Origin: Candidatus Omnitrophota bacterium
GTDB lineage: Bacteria > Omnitrophota > Gorgyraeia > Duberdicusellales > 4484-171
Direction of reading: 5' to 3'
NCBI GenBank assembly: GCA_016939345.1
Contig: JAFGHG010000216.1
Coordinates: 1-7,236 of the forward strand
Length of the DNA stretch: 7,236 bases
Shown here one piece after another: positions 1 to 5,737 of the stretch. Position 1 is the stretch's first letter. Every line of letters begins with the position of its first letter. Below the pieces are notes generated by a model. That model searched no databases. It saw only the letters and a program-made list of their open reading frames with translations, and was not told the origin of the DNA. The position numbers and the translations under genes are program-made.

Positions 1-23
1 AGAAATTGTAAAGTAAAAGATAA

Positions 24-52
24 TTGTTTTATGTCTGAAATCAGTATATAAT
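24..52 (+). promoter_or_regulatory. sigma70-type promoter for the alcohol dehydrogenase gene
   Basis: A TTGTTT box at 24-29 and a perfect TATAAT box at 47-52 are separated by 17 bases, the optimal spacing for the housekeeping sigma factor. Transcription would start near 59, leaving a leader of about 75 bases before the ATG at 134. No operator-like palindrome was seen around it. Function is inferred from the boxes alone. Confidence 0.6.
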
Positions 53-133
53 TTCCTAGATGGGGTTTTTACAGCAGAATTGATTATTCACGGGGATTTG
101 GTAAAATCTATTAAAACATTAACAGGAGGTATT

Positions 134-1294
134 ATGACCGATTTTGATTGCTCAATACCTACTAAAGTTTTTTTTGGTAAGAATAAGATTGAAAAGATAC
201 CCAAGGAAATAAAAAAATACTCCAGCAGGATATTATTTGTTTACGGCCAGGGCAGCATCAAAAGAAACGGTATTTATCAAAAGATTGTCAATTTGCTTAC
301 TGATTCTGGTATAGAATACAAAGAGCTTTCAGGAATAAAGCCTAATCCTAGGATAGTCAGCGTGCGCCAGGGCGTAGCTTTATGCAGGGTTCATAGCCTT
401 GATTTTATATTAGCTGTCGGAGGTGGAAGCGTTATAGATTGCGCTAAGGCGGTTGCAGCGGGAGTTTACTACGAAAATGATCCCTGGGATTTCTTCACCA
501 AGAAAGGAGATATATATAAAGCCCTGCCTATTGGAACTGTTTTGACTTTATCTGCTACTGGTTCAGAGATGAACGGTTTTGCTGTGATAAGCAACGAGCA
601 GACTAAAGAAAAGCTGCCGGCAGGAAGCGATATATTAAGACCGTTGTTTTCAGTTCTCGATCCCACTTATACATTCAGCGTTTCCAAAGAGCAGACTGCA
701 GCCGGAGTGGTGGACATCTACAGCCATATTCTGGAGCAGTATTTTTCCAAAGAAGATGATACTTACCTTCAAGACAGATTGTCTGAAGGATTGATGAAGA
801 CCTGTATTCACTATGCGCCTATTGTCATCAATGAGCCTGATAATTATCAGGCTAGAGCCCAGTTAATGTGGGCAAGCAGTTTAGCTTTAAACGGGATATT
901 AAGCTATGGCAAAACAGGCGATTGGTCGACTCATTATATTGAACACTCTATAAGCGCGGTCACTGATCTGACTCATGGCATAGGCCTGGCCTTGCTTATT
1001 CCTTACTGGCTCGAATATGTTATGGATGATAAGAGGCTGGTTAAATACGTTAACTATGCAGAGAACGTATTTAATATTAAGGAAGGTTCTGCCGACAAGA
1101 AAGCCAGGGCAGCAATCGATAAGACTCGTGAATTTTTCAGTTCTCTCTCTATGCCCAGCCGTTTGCGGGAAGTGGGTGTAAACGAAAATGACCTTGGCGC
1201 TATGGCTGATAAGACAACCCGTTTTGGCCCAGTAGGCGCTTTCCTTGAGCTTGATACCAATGATGTATATCAGATATTGAAGTCAGCATATTAG
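134..1294 (+). CDS. iron-containing alcohol dehydrogenase, butanol dehydrogenase/YqhD-like
   Basis: This 386-residue cytoplasmic enzyme should interconvert aldehydes or ketones and alcohols with NAD(P)H. Its length and whole N-terminal pattern (SIPTKVFFGKNKIEKIP, then SGIKPNP) match clostridial butanol dehydrogenases and E. coli YqhD. The nucleotide-binding part carries YGQGS (37-41), where relatives usually read GGGS and which bears on NADPH preference, and GGGSVIDCAK (96-105). The metal-binding part has D194, H198, H267 and H281, in register with the known YqhD ligands, plus H271 near the site, so it should be active. I start it at 134 because AGGAGGT (124-130) sits just upstream. An in-frame ATG at 80 would add 18 residues with no ribosome site and no family support. 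It has its own promoter and no hairpin terminator behind it. The physiological substrate cannot be told; aldehyde detoxification or fermentative alcohol formation are the usual roles. Confidence 0.93.
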   Translation: MTDFDCSIPTKVFFGKNKIEKIPKEIKKYSSRILFVYGQGSIKRNGIYQKIVNLLTDSGIEYKELSGIKPNPRIVSVRQGVALCRVHSLDFILAVGGGSVIDCAKAVAAGVYYENDPWDFFTKKGDIYKALPIGTVLTLSATGSEMNGFAVISNEQTKEKLPAGSDILRPLFSVLDPTYTFSVSKEQTAAGVVDIYSHILEQYFSKEDDTYLQDRLSEGLMKTCIHYAPIVINEPDNYQARAQLMWASSLALNGILSYGKTGDWSTHYIEHSISAVTDLTHGIGLALLIPYWLEYVMDDKRLVKYVNYAENVFNIKEGSADKKARAAIDKTREFFSSLSMPSRLREVGVNENDLGAMADKTTRFGPVGAFLELDTNDVYQILKSAY

Positions 1295-1320
1295 GGGAAT
1301 GTGCAGTATATCTATGTAAG

Positions 1321-1438
1321 GCGTTCGGTAACGGTTAGGGTAACGAAGCCCGTATCGGTTACGGCTTAAAGTTGTATATGGGTAATTACTAAATACCTAA
1401 CCTAACTACTAAACGGGCATCGTAACCATAACCCATAG
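1321..1438. repeat. intergenic imperfect inverted repeat with GGTAAC/GGTTAC units
   Basis: The spacer between the dehydrogenase and the protease is built of repeats. The arms 1333-1353 and 1413-1433 are reverse complements at 18 of 21 positions, flanking a 59-base centre. GGTAAC occurs at 1327-1332 and 1339-1344, GGTTAC at 1357-1362, and GTAACC at 1422-1427. A small hairpin pairs CCGTA (1350-1354) with TACGG (1360-1364). Two near-identical 11-mers, TAATTACTAAA (1383-1393) and TAACTACTAAA (1403-1413), lie in the centre at a 20-base offset. There is no T-run, so it is not an ordinary terminator. It resembles a REP/MITE-like dispersed element, but copy number elsewhere is unknown. Confidence 0.55.
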
Positions 1439-1454
1439 AAGTAATATTAGAATA

Positions 1455-2246
1455 ATGTTTAAAAAACTACCCCTGGTTATTTGTATAATGCTGGTAGCTG
1501 GTTGTGCAACTGTGCCTATAACCGGCCGGAAACAAATATCATTTTTGCCGGCATCTCAGTTGGCCTCCCTTAGCCAGGAAAGTTATAGTCAGATAATAAG
1601 TGAATCTAAGCTTTCTCAGGATAGAGAAAAAATCCAAGTGCTTGAGAGAGTAGGCAAGAGGATAGCAGAGTCCGCCGAGGAATTTATGATCAAAGAAGGT
1701 ATGGGTGATCAGGTTAAGTCTTACGATTGGGAATTTAACCTTATCGAAGATGACGACACAGTAAATGCTTTTGCCATGGCCGGAGGAAAAATCGCCGTAT
1801 ACACAGGGATTCTTAAAGTGACAAAAGACGACAGCGGCCTGGCTACAGTTTTATCCCATGAGATAGCCCATGTTATCGCTAACCATGCCGGAGAGAGGAT
1901 GAGCCAGTATATGCTTGCTGAGTTCGGCAACGTCCTTTTATCAGAGGCTTTAAAAGAACAGCCTGATAAAACCAGAAATATCTCAATGCTGGCCTATGGC
2001 TTGGGAGCAAATGTCGGCGTATTGCTTCCTTTCAGCCGCACACATGAACAGGAAGCCGATCATATTGGATTAATAATCATGGCCTTAGCCGGTTATGACC
2101 CTAATTTGGCAATAGACTTTTGGCAGAGGATGAGCCAGGAATCAAAGAACAGGCCTTTGGAGTTCTTATCGACCCACCCTTCTGCAGAAAAAAGAATAGA
2201 AAACCTTCGCAGGGAACTGCCGGAGGCAATGGAGTACTATAAGTGA
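1455..2246 (+). CDS. M48 family zinc metalloprotease, predicted lipoprotein (BepA/LoiP-like)
   Basis: This 263-residue protein is a predicted envelope protease. Residues 1-16 are a lipoprotein signal peptide ending in VAG before Cys17, the lipidated residue. Ala18 is not Asp, so by the Lol rule it would go to the outer membrane. The following TVPITGRKQISFLP stretch is typical of the family. The catalytic motif HEIAH is at 135-139 (H135 and H139 bind zinc, E136 is catalytic). The third ligand is most likely E198 in EQEADHIGL (198-206), fitting the ExxAD pattern. STHPSAEKRI (239-248) holds H241, equivalent in context to the His that gates the zinc in BepA. There are no TPR repeats, so in size it is closer to LoiP or YcaL than to BepA. 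Family members degrade misassembled envelope proteins. The ribosome site is weak (nothing better than AGAAG near 1437). The slipin gene follows after 169 bases, too far for tight coupling. Confidence 0.92.
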   Translation: MFKKLPLVICIMLVAGCATVPITGRKQISFLPASQLASLSQESYSQIISESKLSQDREKIQVLERVGKRIAESAEEFMIKEGMGDQVKSYDWEFNLIEDDDTVNAFAMAGGKIAVYTGILKVTKDDSGLATVLSHEIAHVIANHAGERMSQYMLAEFGNVLLSEALKEQPDKTRNISMLAYGLGANVGVLLPFSRTHEQEADHIGLIIMALAGYDPNLAIDFWQRMSQESKNRPLEFLSTHPSAEKRIENLRRELPEAMEYYK

Positions 2247-2287
2247 GGACGAAACTTACGGAGTAAAACGAACATAAGTTGCATGTC

Positions 2288-2354
2288 CGAACTTATCCCC
2301 ACAACAATTTTTAGCATATTTATAAGTACACAAATTGGTGCGGGGATCAATTCG
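2288..2354. repeat. long imperfect inverted repeat upstream of the slipin gene
   Basis: Arms 2288-2310 and 2332-2354 are reverse complements at 19 of 23 positions and enclose a 21-base AT-rich loop. The best-matching core, starting with ATCCCC, pairs 2295-2310 with 2332-2347 at 14 of 16. It lies wholly between the protease and slipin genes. It lacks a T-run and is not a standard terminator. It could be an mRNA processing or stability hairpin, a regulator site or a small dispersed repeat. Confidence 0.6.
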
Positions 2355-2364
2355 ACCATATACT
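2335..2364 (+). promoter_or_regulatory. possible promoter for the slipin gene
   Basis: TTGGTG (2335-2340) and TATACT (2359-2364) are 18 bases apart, matching the sigma70 consensus at 3 and 5 of 6 positions. The -35 lies in the right arm of one inverted repeat and the -10 in the left arm of the next. A start near 2371 would give a short leader of about 45 bases with a strong ribosome site. The -35 match is weak, so this is a candidate only. Confidence 0.3.
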
Positions 2365-2397
2365 TTTTGCTCAACTGATTAGCAAAAAAGTATGGTC
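2354..2397. repeat. second inverted repeat, ending just before the slipin ribosome site
   Basis: The left arm 2354-2371 and right arm 2381-2397 pair through GACCA/TGGTC, TACTTTTT/AAAAAGTA and GCT/AGC, with a two-base bulge (TA) on the left, one extra A on the right and a 9-base loop. It shares base 2354 with the preceding repeat and ends 5 bases before GAGGAGGT (2403-2410). No T-run follows, so it is not a rho-independent terminator. As DNA it could be an operator; as RNA it could affect slipin mRNA stability or translation. Confidence 0.6.
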
Positions 2398-2415
2398 TCA
2401 TTGAGGAGGTGTATC

Positions 2416-3267
2416 ATGATTTACTGGATAGTTGCAATTGTGATCGTAATATTTCTGATGGGCATCAGAATATTGCGCCCTACCACCAGAGGTCTGATCG
2501 AGCGTCTCGGAAGCTATAATCGTTTTGCCCAACCGGGTTTTCACTGGATTATCCCGATAATAGAGAAAATGTATCAGATTAACATTACCGAACAGATGGT
2601 CGATGCCGAGAGACAGGAAATAATAACATTTGATAATCTTAATGCCAGCGTAGACGCCCAGGTTTATTTTAAAGTTAAGAACGATGAGGAATCTGTAAAG
2701 AATTCCCAATATAATGTTAACGATTATAAATGGCAGATAGTCAATCTGGCCAGGACAACTTTGCGAAATATAATCGGAACCCTTACTTTAAAATCTGCCA
2801 ACAGTGAGAGAGGCAAGATCAATGACGAACTTCATAAGACCCTTCGCGAGGAAACCCAAGCCTGGGGGATAGAAATAGTCAGGACAGAATTAAAAGAAAT
2901 CGAGCCGCCCAAAGATGTACAGGATACCATGAACAAGGTAGTAAAGGCGGAAAACGAAAAGATTGCTGCTGTTGATTTTGCAACTGCTGCCGAGACAGCT
3001 GCCGACGGCGTAAAGCGTTCGGAGATAAAAAAGGCAGAAGGCGTAAAACGGGCCAGGATTTTGCAGGCCGAGGGAGAAGCTGAGGCTATTAAATTGGTCA
3101 ATGAAGCTGCCCAGCAGTATTTTGTAGGTAATGCTCAACTGCTCAGAAAGCTTGAGGCCGTGGAAAATTCTCTAAGGGACAACGCTAAAATAGTAGTCCC
3201 CAGTAATACTGAACTGATCAATGTTATTGGAGATATGGCCGGTATACTTCCTTTGAAAAGAGATTGA
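2416..3267 (+). CDS. SPFH/Band 7 (stomatin/slipin, QmcA-like) membrane protein
   Basis: This 283-residue protein belongs to the stomatin-prohibitin-flotillin superfamily, whose members form large oligomeric rings on membranes and often work with proteases. Residues 2-20 are one hydrophobic segment that anchors the N-terminus. RPTTRGLIERLGSYNRFAQPGFHW (21-44) is the typical start of the SPFH domain, which runs to about 190. Residues 178-232, rich in Lys, Glu and Ala, look like the flotillin-type coiled coil, with the family signature KKAEGVKRARILQAEGEAEAI (205-225). The start at 2416 is set by GAGGAGGT (2403-2410) at good spacing. An in-frame ATG at 2392 falls inside a hairpin and has no ribosome site. 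No NfeD partner, common for slipins, lies next to it. Its neighbour is the M48 protease, and in E. coli QmcA is linked genetically to the proteases FtsH and HtpX, so a shared role in membrane protein quality control is a reasonable inference. Confidence 0.92.
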   Translation: MIYWIVAIVIVIFLMGIRILRPTTRGLIERLGSYNRFAQPGFHWIIPIIEKMYQINITEQMVDAERQEIITFDNLNASVDAQVYFKVKNDEESVKNSQYNVNDYKWQIVNLARTTLRNIIGTLTLKSANSERGKINDELHKTLREETQAWGIEIVRTELKEIEPPKDVQDTMNKVVKAENEKIAAVDFATAAETAADGVKRSEIKKAEGVKRARILQAEGEAEAIKLVNEAAQQYFVGNAQLLRKLEAVENSLRDNAKIVVPSNTELINVIGDMAGILPLKRD

Positions 3268-3290
3268 TAAAATTTAAGTAAAACATATGT

Positions 3291-3323
3291 AAAAATCCCC
3301 CTTAACCGGGGGATTTTTTATTT
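3291..3323 (+). terminator. rho-independent terminator after the slipin gene
   Basis: The 11-bp stem AAAAATCCCCC (3291-3301) with GGGGGATTTTT (3308-3318) encloses a 6-base loop (TTAACC). A run of six T is followed by ATTT. It begins 24 bases after the slipin stop codon. The A-tract opposite the T-tract would also let it work on the other strand. It cleanly separates the envelope genes from the signalling cluster. Confidence 0.93.
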
Positions 3324-3350
3324 GGGAATTTAATTTTTTAAAGGTATAAT
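3322..3350 (+). promoter_or_regulatory. sigma70-type promoter for the signalling cluster
   Basis: TTGGGA (3322-3327) and a perfect TATAAT (3345-3350) are exactly 17 bases apart, directly downstream of the terminator. Transcription would start near 3357, giving a leader of about 27 bases before the ATG at 3384. It probably drives the kinase, receiver and second kinase as one transcript, since no terminator is seen between them. Confidence 0.65.
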
Positions 3351-3383
3351 TTTATTTATAAGGAATATACGGGATTCAAAGTC

Positions 3384-5324
3384 ATGTTAAAGATTAAAAT
3401 AACAACAAAACTTATTTTTTGGTTTTTGCTTATAGCCCTGCTGCCCATGACTGCGGCTATTTATGTCAGCTATAACAGCTCCCGCAGGGTATTAAAGGAA
3501 GAGATAAACAAGAACCTGTTAACCATGACTGATAATAAGGCTTTTCAGATTGAAGTTTTTTTAAGCGAAAAAAAGAAAAATCTTATTAATCTTTCCCGGA
3601 CTTCCGATATAATCTACGCAATTGAAAAATATCAGTCAGCAGGGTCCGATGGATATGATTTCGTTGATAATGAATTCAGGCCTTTTTTGATTTATCATCA
3701 GAAAGTAAATAATTATACTAACCTTTTTCTGGTTAACCCTGATGGGGATATCCTTTTTTCAGCAGGAGAAAACGGCGATTTTGATTCTCTTTATAAATTA
3801 GCCATGCGCAACAAGTTTTCTCAATTGGCCGATGTCTTTATCCGGATAAATAAGTCCCGGGAAACAGAGATATCTTCTTTTGAGTATGACCAGGCCAGTA
3901 ATAGCGCAGCAGTTTTTATCGGCGCACCTGTTTTTAAAGGCGGTAATTATATCGGGCTGATAATAGCTCAGATGGACAATTCCGGCTTGTTTAAGTTTAC
4001 CAGAGATTACACCGGCCTGGGAAGAACCGGAGAGGTAGTTATTGTATCAAGAATTAATGAAGAAATTTCTTCAGTTATCCCTTTGCGTTTTGATCCTGAT
4101 GCTTCTTTTAAAAGAAAATTTGACCTGTCCTCGGATATCGGCTTAGTTTTAGATAAAGCCTTAAAACATGAGGATGGTTCTAAGATATTCAAGGACTATA
4201 GAGGCAATGAAGTTTTAGGCGTTTGGAGGCACCTTTCGACTTTTAATCTGGGCATGGTGGTCAAAATAGACACGAACGAGGTCTTCCTGCCGGCGGAAGA
4301 TTTGCGCACGAACCTGATCAAGATAAGTATGCTCTTAATGGTCGTTGTAGTTTCTTTGGCTGTTTTAACAGCACGTTCAATATCAAAGCCCATAAAATTA
4401 TTGACCCAGACTTCCCGGACCATTTCAAAGGGTGACTTAAAAGCCCGTGCAGGCATCAATTCTGGTGATGAGATAGGCGAACTAGCCCAGACCTTCAACC
4501 AGATGACCGATAACCTTCTTGAGGCAAAAGCCAAGGTTGAAGAAAAAAAGGAAGAATTAGAACAGCAGAAAGCTCTTCTTGAAGAGGTAAACGAAGAATT
4601 AGACAGGTTTGTTTATACAGCTAGCCATGATCTGAGAGCTCCTTTAAGGGGCATAGCATCCTTTGCCAAATTTCTGGATGAAGACTACAAAGAAAAGATT
4701 GATGCTGAGGGCAGAGAATTTATTGATGAGATAATAAAAGGCTCCAGCCGCATGAATAAATTGATAGACGACCTTCTTGCTTTATCGCGGATTTCCAGAA
4801 TTAAAAACCCTTACGAAGAGATAAGCAGCAGAGAAATAATCGATACCGTTGTAGAAAGGATAAAGTTTGACATAGAAAACAGCAATACTGAGCTTATAAT
4901 TGATGATAACCTGCCGATGATTGTATGCGACAGGATCAAGCTTACCGAAGTTTTTCTGAATTTGATAAACAATGCAATTAAGTTTTCTTCTAAAAACAAC
5001 ACTGAAAGGCCGAGAGTAGAGATCGGTTACGTCAAAAGGCCTTTGGTCCATGAATTTTTTGTAAAGGATAACGGTATTGGAATAGCCGAAGAGTTTCACG
5101 ATAAGGTCTTTGGCATCTTTAGCCGGCTGCATACTGAGAGCGAATACGAAGGAACTGGCGCCGGCCTGTGTATTGCAAAAAAAGTAATAGATGATCACGG
5201 GGGAAAAATCTGGATAAAATCAGAACCGGGCAAAGGCGCAGAATTTCATTTTTCCATACCCAAGAGTCTTGCCAAGGCAGAGAAAGGCCAGAAATTAATT
5301 GCTGAAGAAACAGGGCAGTTTTGA
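3384..5324 (+). CDS. membrane sensor histidine kinase (Cache-like sensor, HAMP, HisKA, HATPase)
   Basis: This 646-residue inner-membrane kinase senses an external signal and phosphorylates itself and a receiver. A transmembrane helix (about 9-29) is followed by a periplasmic region of about 280 residues that resembles a double Cache domain. It includes LFLVNPDGDILFSAGE (114-129) and the AAVFIGAPVFKGGNYIGLII run (175-194), then GLGRTGEVVIVSR (211-223). A second helix (312-330) leads to HAMP (about 331-385) and a charged coiled coil (380-408). The dimerisation domain has the phospho-acceptor H415 in SHDLRAPLRG. The ATPase has the N-box LNLINNAIKF (525-534), DNGIGI (562-567), the F-box FGIFSRLH (576-583) and GTGAGL (590-595). 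All catalytic residues are present. The ligand is unknown; Cache domains bind small molecules such as organic acids or amino acids. There is no receiver in the chain, and the stand-alone receiver 35 bases downstream is the obvious partner. The ribosome site is weak (GGGA at 3371-3374). Confidence 0.92.
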   Translation: MLKIKITTKLIFWFLLIALLPMTAAIYVSYNSSRRVLKEEINKNLLTMTDNKAFQIEVFLSEKKKNLINLSRTSDIIYAIEKYQSAGSDGYDFVDNEFRPFLIYHQKVNNYTNLFLVNPDGDILFSAGENGDFDSLYKLAMRNKFSQLADVFIRINKSRETEISSFEYDQASNSAAVFIGAPVFKGGNYIGLIIAQMDNSGLFKFTRDYTGLGRTGEVVIVSRINEEISSVIPLRFDPDASFKRKFDLSSDIGLVLDKALKHEDGSKIFKDYRGNEVLGVWRHLSTFNLGMVVKIDTNEVFLPAEDLRTNLIKISMLLMVVVVSLAVLTARSISKPIKLLTQTSRTISKGDLKARAGINSGDEIGELAQTFNQMTDNLLEAKAKVEEKKEELEQQKALLEEVNEELDRFVYTASHDLRAPLRGIASFAKFLDEDYKEKIDAEGREFIDEIIKGSSRMNKLIDDLLALSRISRIKNPYEEISSREIIDTVVERIKFDIENSNTELIIDDNLPMIVCDRIKLTEVFLNLINNAIKFSSKNNTERPRVEIGYVKRPLVHEFFVKDNGIGIAEEFHDKVFGIFSRLHTESEYEGTGAGLCIAKKVIDDHGGKIWIKSEPGKGAEFHFSIPKSLAKAEKGQKLIAEETGQF

Positions 5325-5359
5325 GTCCATATATTGAAACATATAAGCAGGGAGGATAA

Positions 5360-5725
5360 ATGGATAAAAAAATACTTATTATTGATGACAGTGAACAGGA
5401 TAAAAAAATAATGGTACGCTATCTTACAAGGGCAGGTTTTGATAAAATCGCTACAGCTGAAAACGGAAATAATGGGCTGCAGAAGTTTGAGGCGGAGAAC
5501 CCTGACATTGTCATCTTGGACACGATGATGCCGGATACGGTTGGTTTTGAAGTGTGCAAAAAAATACGAGAACTCAAAGGATTTCAAAGGCCGAAAATAG
5601 TCATCACCACGGGTTCTATCGATGCTGTTGACGCCCTGAGGGCAAAAGAATCCGGTGCAGATGACTATTGCGTTAAGACCTCTGACTGCGAACCTTTGCT
5701 TAACGCAATCAATAAATTATTTTAA
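5360..5725 (+). CDS. stand-alone response regulator receiver, CheY-like
   Basis: This 121-residue protein is a single receiver domain with no output part. It should take phosphate from a kinase and pass it on or bind a partner protein. The key residues sit three positions before those of CheY: acidic D9 and D10, phospho-acceptor D54, T84, Y103 and K106. The residue after K106 is Thr instead of the usual cis-proline, a mild deviation. GGGAGG (5350-5355) sets the start with a 4-base gap. It lies 35 bases after the membrane kinase and 12 bases before the soluble kinase, so it is probably co-transcribed with both and could take phosphate from either. Its stop codon overlaps the ribosome site of the next gene, which suggests translational coupling. 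Confidence 0.92.
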   Translation: MDKKILIIDDSEQDKKIMVRYLTRAGFDKIATAENGNNGLQKFEAENPDIVILDTMMPDTVGFEVCKKIRELKGFQRPKIVITTGSIDAVDALRAKESGADDYCVKTSDCEPLLNAINKLF

Positions 5726-5737
5726 GAGGCAGTTGTT

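Noticed and set aside
80..133. Upstream ATG giving an 18-residue longer alcohol dehydrogenase
   Set aside because: It has no ribosome site, while AGGAGGT lies right before the ATG at 134. The protein from 134 matches the family N-terminus and puts the metal ligands in register with YqhD.
1295..1454. Rho-independent terminator after the alcohol dehydrogenase
   Set aside because: The spacer forms hairpins but has no T-run after any of them. I list it as a repeat instead.
1442..1454. TAATAT as a -10 box for the M48 protease
   Set aside because: No acceptable -35 box lies at 16-18 bases upstream, and the start would coincide with the ATG. Support is too thin.
2392..2415. Upstream ATG for the slipin gene
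   Set aside because: It lies within the right arm of a hairpin without a ribosome site. GAGGAGGT at 2403-2410 serves the ATG at 2416, where the expected membrane anchor begins.
2398..5587. Several minus-strand open frames of 60-140 codons opposite the slipin, kinase and receiver genes
   Set aside because: They lie opposite well-recognised genes, show no family motifs and have no ribosome sites. They are shadows of the real coding strand.
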